This document shows, piece after piece, positions 63,823 through 64,000 of a stretch of DNA of 64,000 bases. Origin of the DNA: Pithys albifrons albifrons (taxonomy: Eukaryota; Chordata; Aves; Passeriformes; Thamnophilidae); NCBI RefSeq assembly GCF_047495875.1, contig NC_092459.1, forward strand, positions 18,523,795 to 18,587,794, read 5' to 3'. Below the pieces are notes generated by a model. That model saw only the letters and a program-made list of their open reading frames with translations. It was not told the origin of the DNA and made no database searches. A program made the position numbers and the translations under genes. Each line of letters opens with the position of its first letter. The stretch's first letter is position 1.

Positions 63823-64000
63823 CTGTGTGGTAAGAAAACTTTTTAGGCAGGAAGAAATGCTGTGTTTGAAAGATATTTTAAGACTTAAAAACTCCCAACA
63901 ATTAATTGATATATTTTCCCTCATATGTCATGCAATGTTCTTCAGCAGTCTCTACCTCTCACAGGTAGAACTGAAAATAATACATATAAGTTCTAAACTT
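63823..64000 (-). other. ERICH1: 3' end of ERICH1 intron 1 (partial)
   Basis: Sequence upstream of exon 2 in transcript order. It supplies the acceptor tract (gttttcttaccacacag) and runs off the window. Exon 1 and the promoter are not present. Confidence 0.8.

Larger units (their letters stand above)
8580..64000 (-). other. ERICH1: ERICH1 gene (exons 2-6; exon 1 off the right edge)
   Basis: This is the span of the only supported gene. Five minus-strand exons with GT/AG borders join in one continuous frame. From memory, the joined product matches human glutamate-rich protein 1 from just after its N-terminus to its stop codon. Matching blocks, in order, are the VFxxKxLxRL segment, RRMYT...PPEGYV, a KNKKRK-type lysine/arginine block, AGL...FxYQP, a DFLxxTQxxYFxD segment, a leucine-rich LLLLQDxERLKxAL helix, and a YWITxIL C-terminus. 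Exon 1 is short in human (about seven codons) and is not in the window, so promoter and start codon are missing. Introns 2 to 5 are about 15.8, 31.6, 2.1 and 4.5 kb. The function of ERICH1 is poorly known; the basic clusters suggest a nuclear protein, which is inference. Confidence 0.95.

Noticed and set aside
63593..63823. GTG at 63821-63823 as a translation start for ERICH1
   Set aside because: It spans the splice acceptor (AG at 63823-63824). It is a split valine codon, and the real start is in exon 1 outside the window.
1..64000. CRISPR arrays, bacterial operons, riboswitches, rRNA genes
   Set aside because: The sequence is vertebrate nuclear DNA and none of these were seen.

Overview
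The window is eukaryotic nuclear DNA, almost certainly from a bird and probably a songbird (passerine). It is AT-rich and mostly non-coding. It carries several chicken-repeat-1 (CR1) LINE fragments, two CR1-tailed pieces that look like the tRNA-Ile-derived passerine SINE, and solo LTRs. There is nothing bacterial, no operon and no CRISPR array.

The one protein-coding gene I can support is ERICH1 (glutamate-rich protein 1), on the minus strand. It runs from about 8580 (3' end) past the right edge of the window. Five coding exons are recognisable, in transcript order: exon 2 (63628-63822), exon 3 (47657-47791), exon 4 (15636-16013), exon 5 (13327-13521) and the terminal exon 6 (coding part 8751-8824). 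Numbering assumes the human layout, in which a small exon 1 supplies about seven residues; that exon must lie beyond 64000. All four internal splice junctions have GT/AG borders, and every junction is in the same phase (phase 1). The predicted protein is about 332 residues if exon 1 is like the human one. It has a short N-terminal helix-like segment, a conserved RRMYT...PPEGYV motif, a strongly basic nuclear-localisation-like middle, and a conserved leucine-rich C-terminal domain. It lacks the long acidic repeat array that gives the human protein its name.

Layout from left to right. 1-8575 is intergenic DNA downstream of ERICH1, with two CR1 3' tails, a probable LTR with a decayed TATAC-type tandem repeat, and one 186-codon open frame of doubtful meaning. 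8576-16013 holds ERICH1 exons 6, 5 and 4. 16014-47656 is the 31.6 kb intron 3, with two solo LTRs, two SINE-like pieces, a CR1, a perfect 3 x 38 bp minisatellite and a G-quadruplex motif. 47657-47791 is exon 3. 47792-63627 is the 15.8 kb intron 2, with three CR1 copies (one about 2.4 kb long that still shows ORF2 remnants) and two GC-richer, LTR-like patches. 63628-63822 is exon 2, and the rest is the start of intron 1.

I did not find a new biological system. The most interesting points are the uniformly phase-1, multiple-of-three exon structure of ERICH1, the missing acidic repeats, the stop codon that overlaps an AATAAA hexamer, competing 3' splice sites at exon 4, and an isolated 2A-like peptide motif in intron 3.
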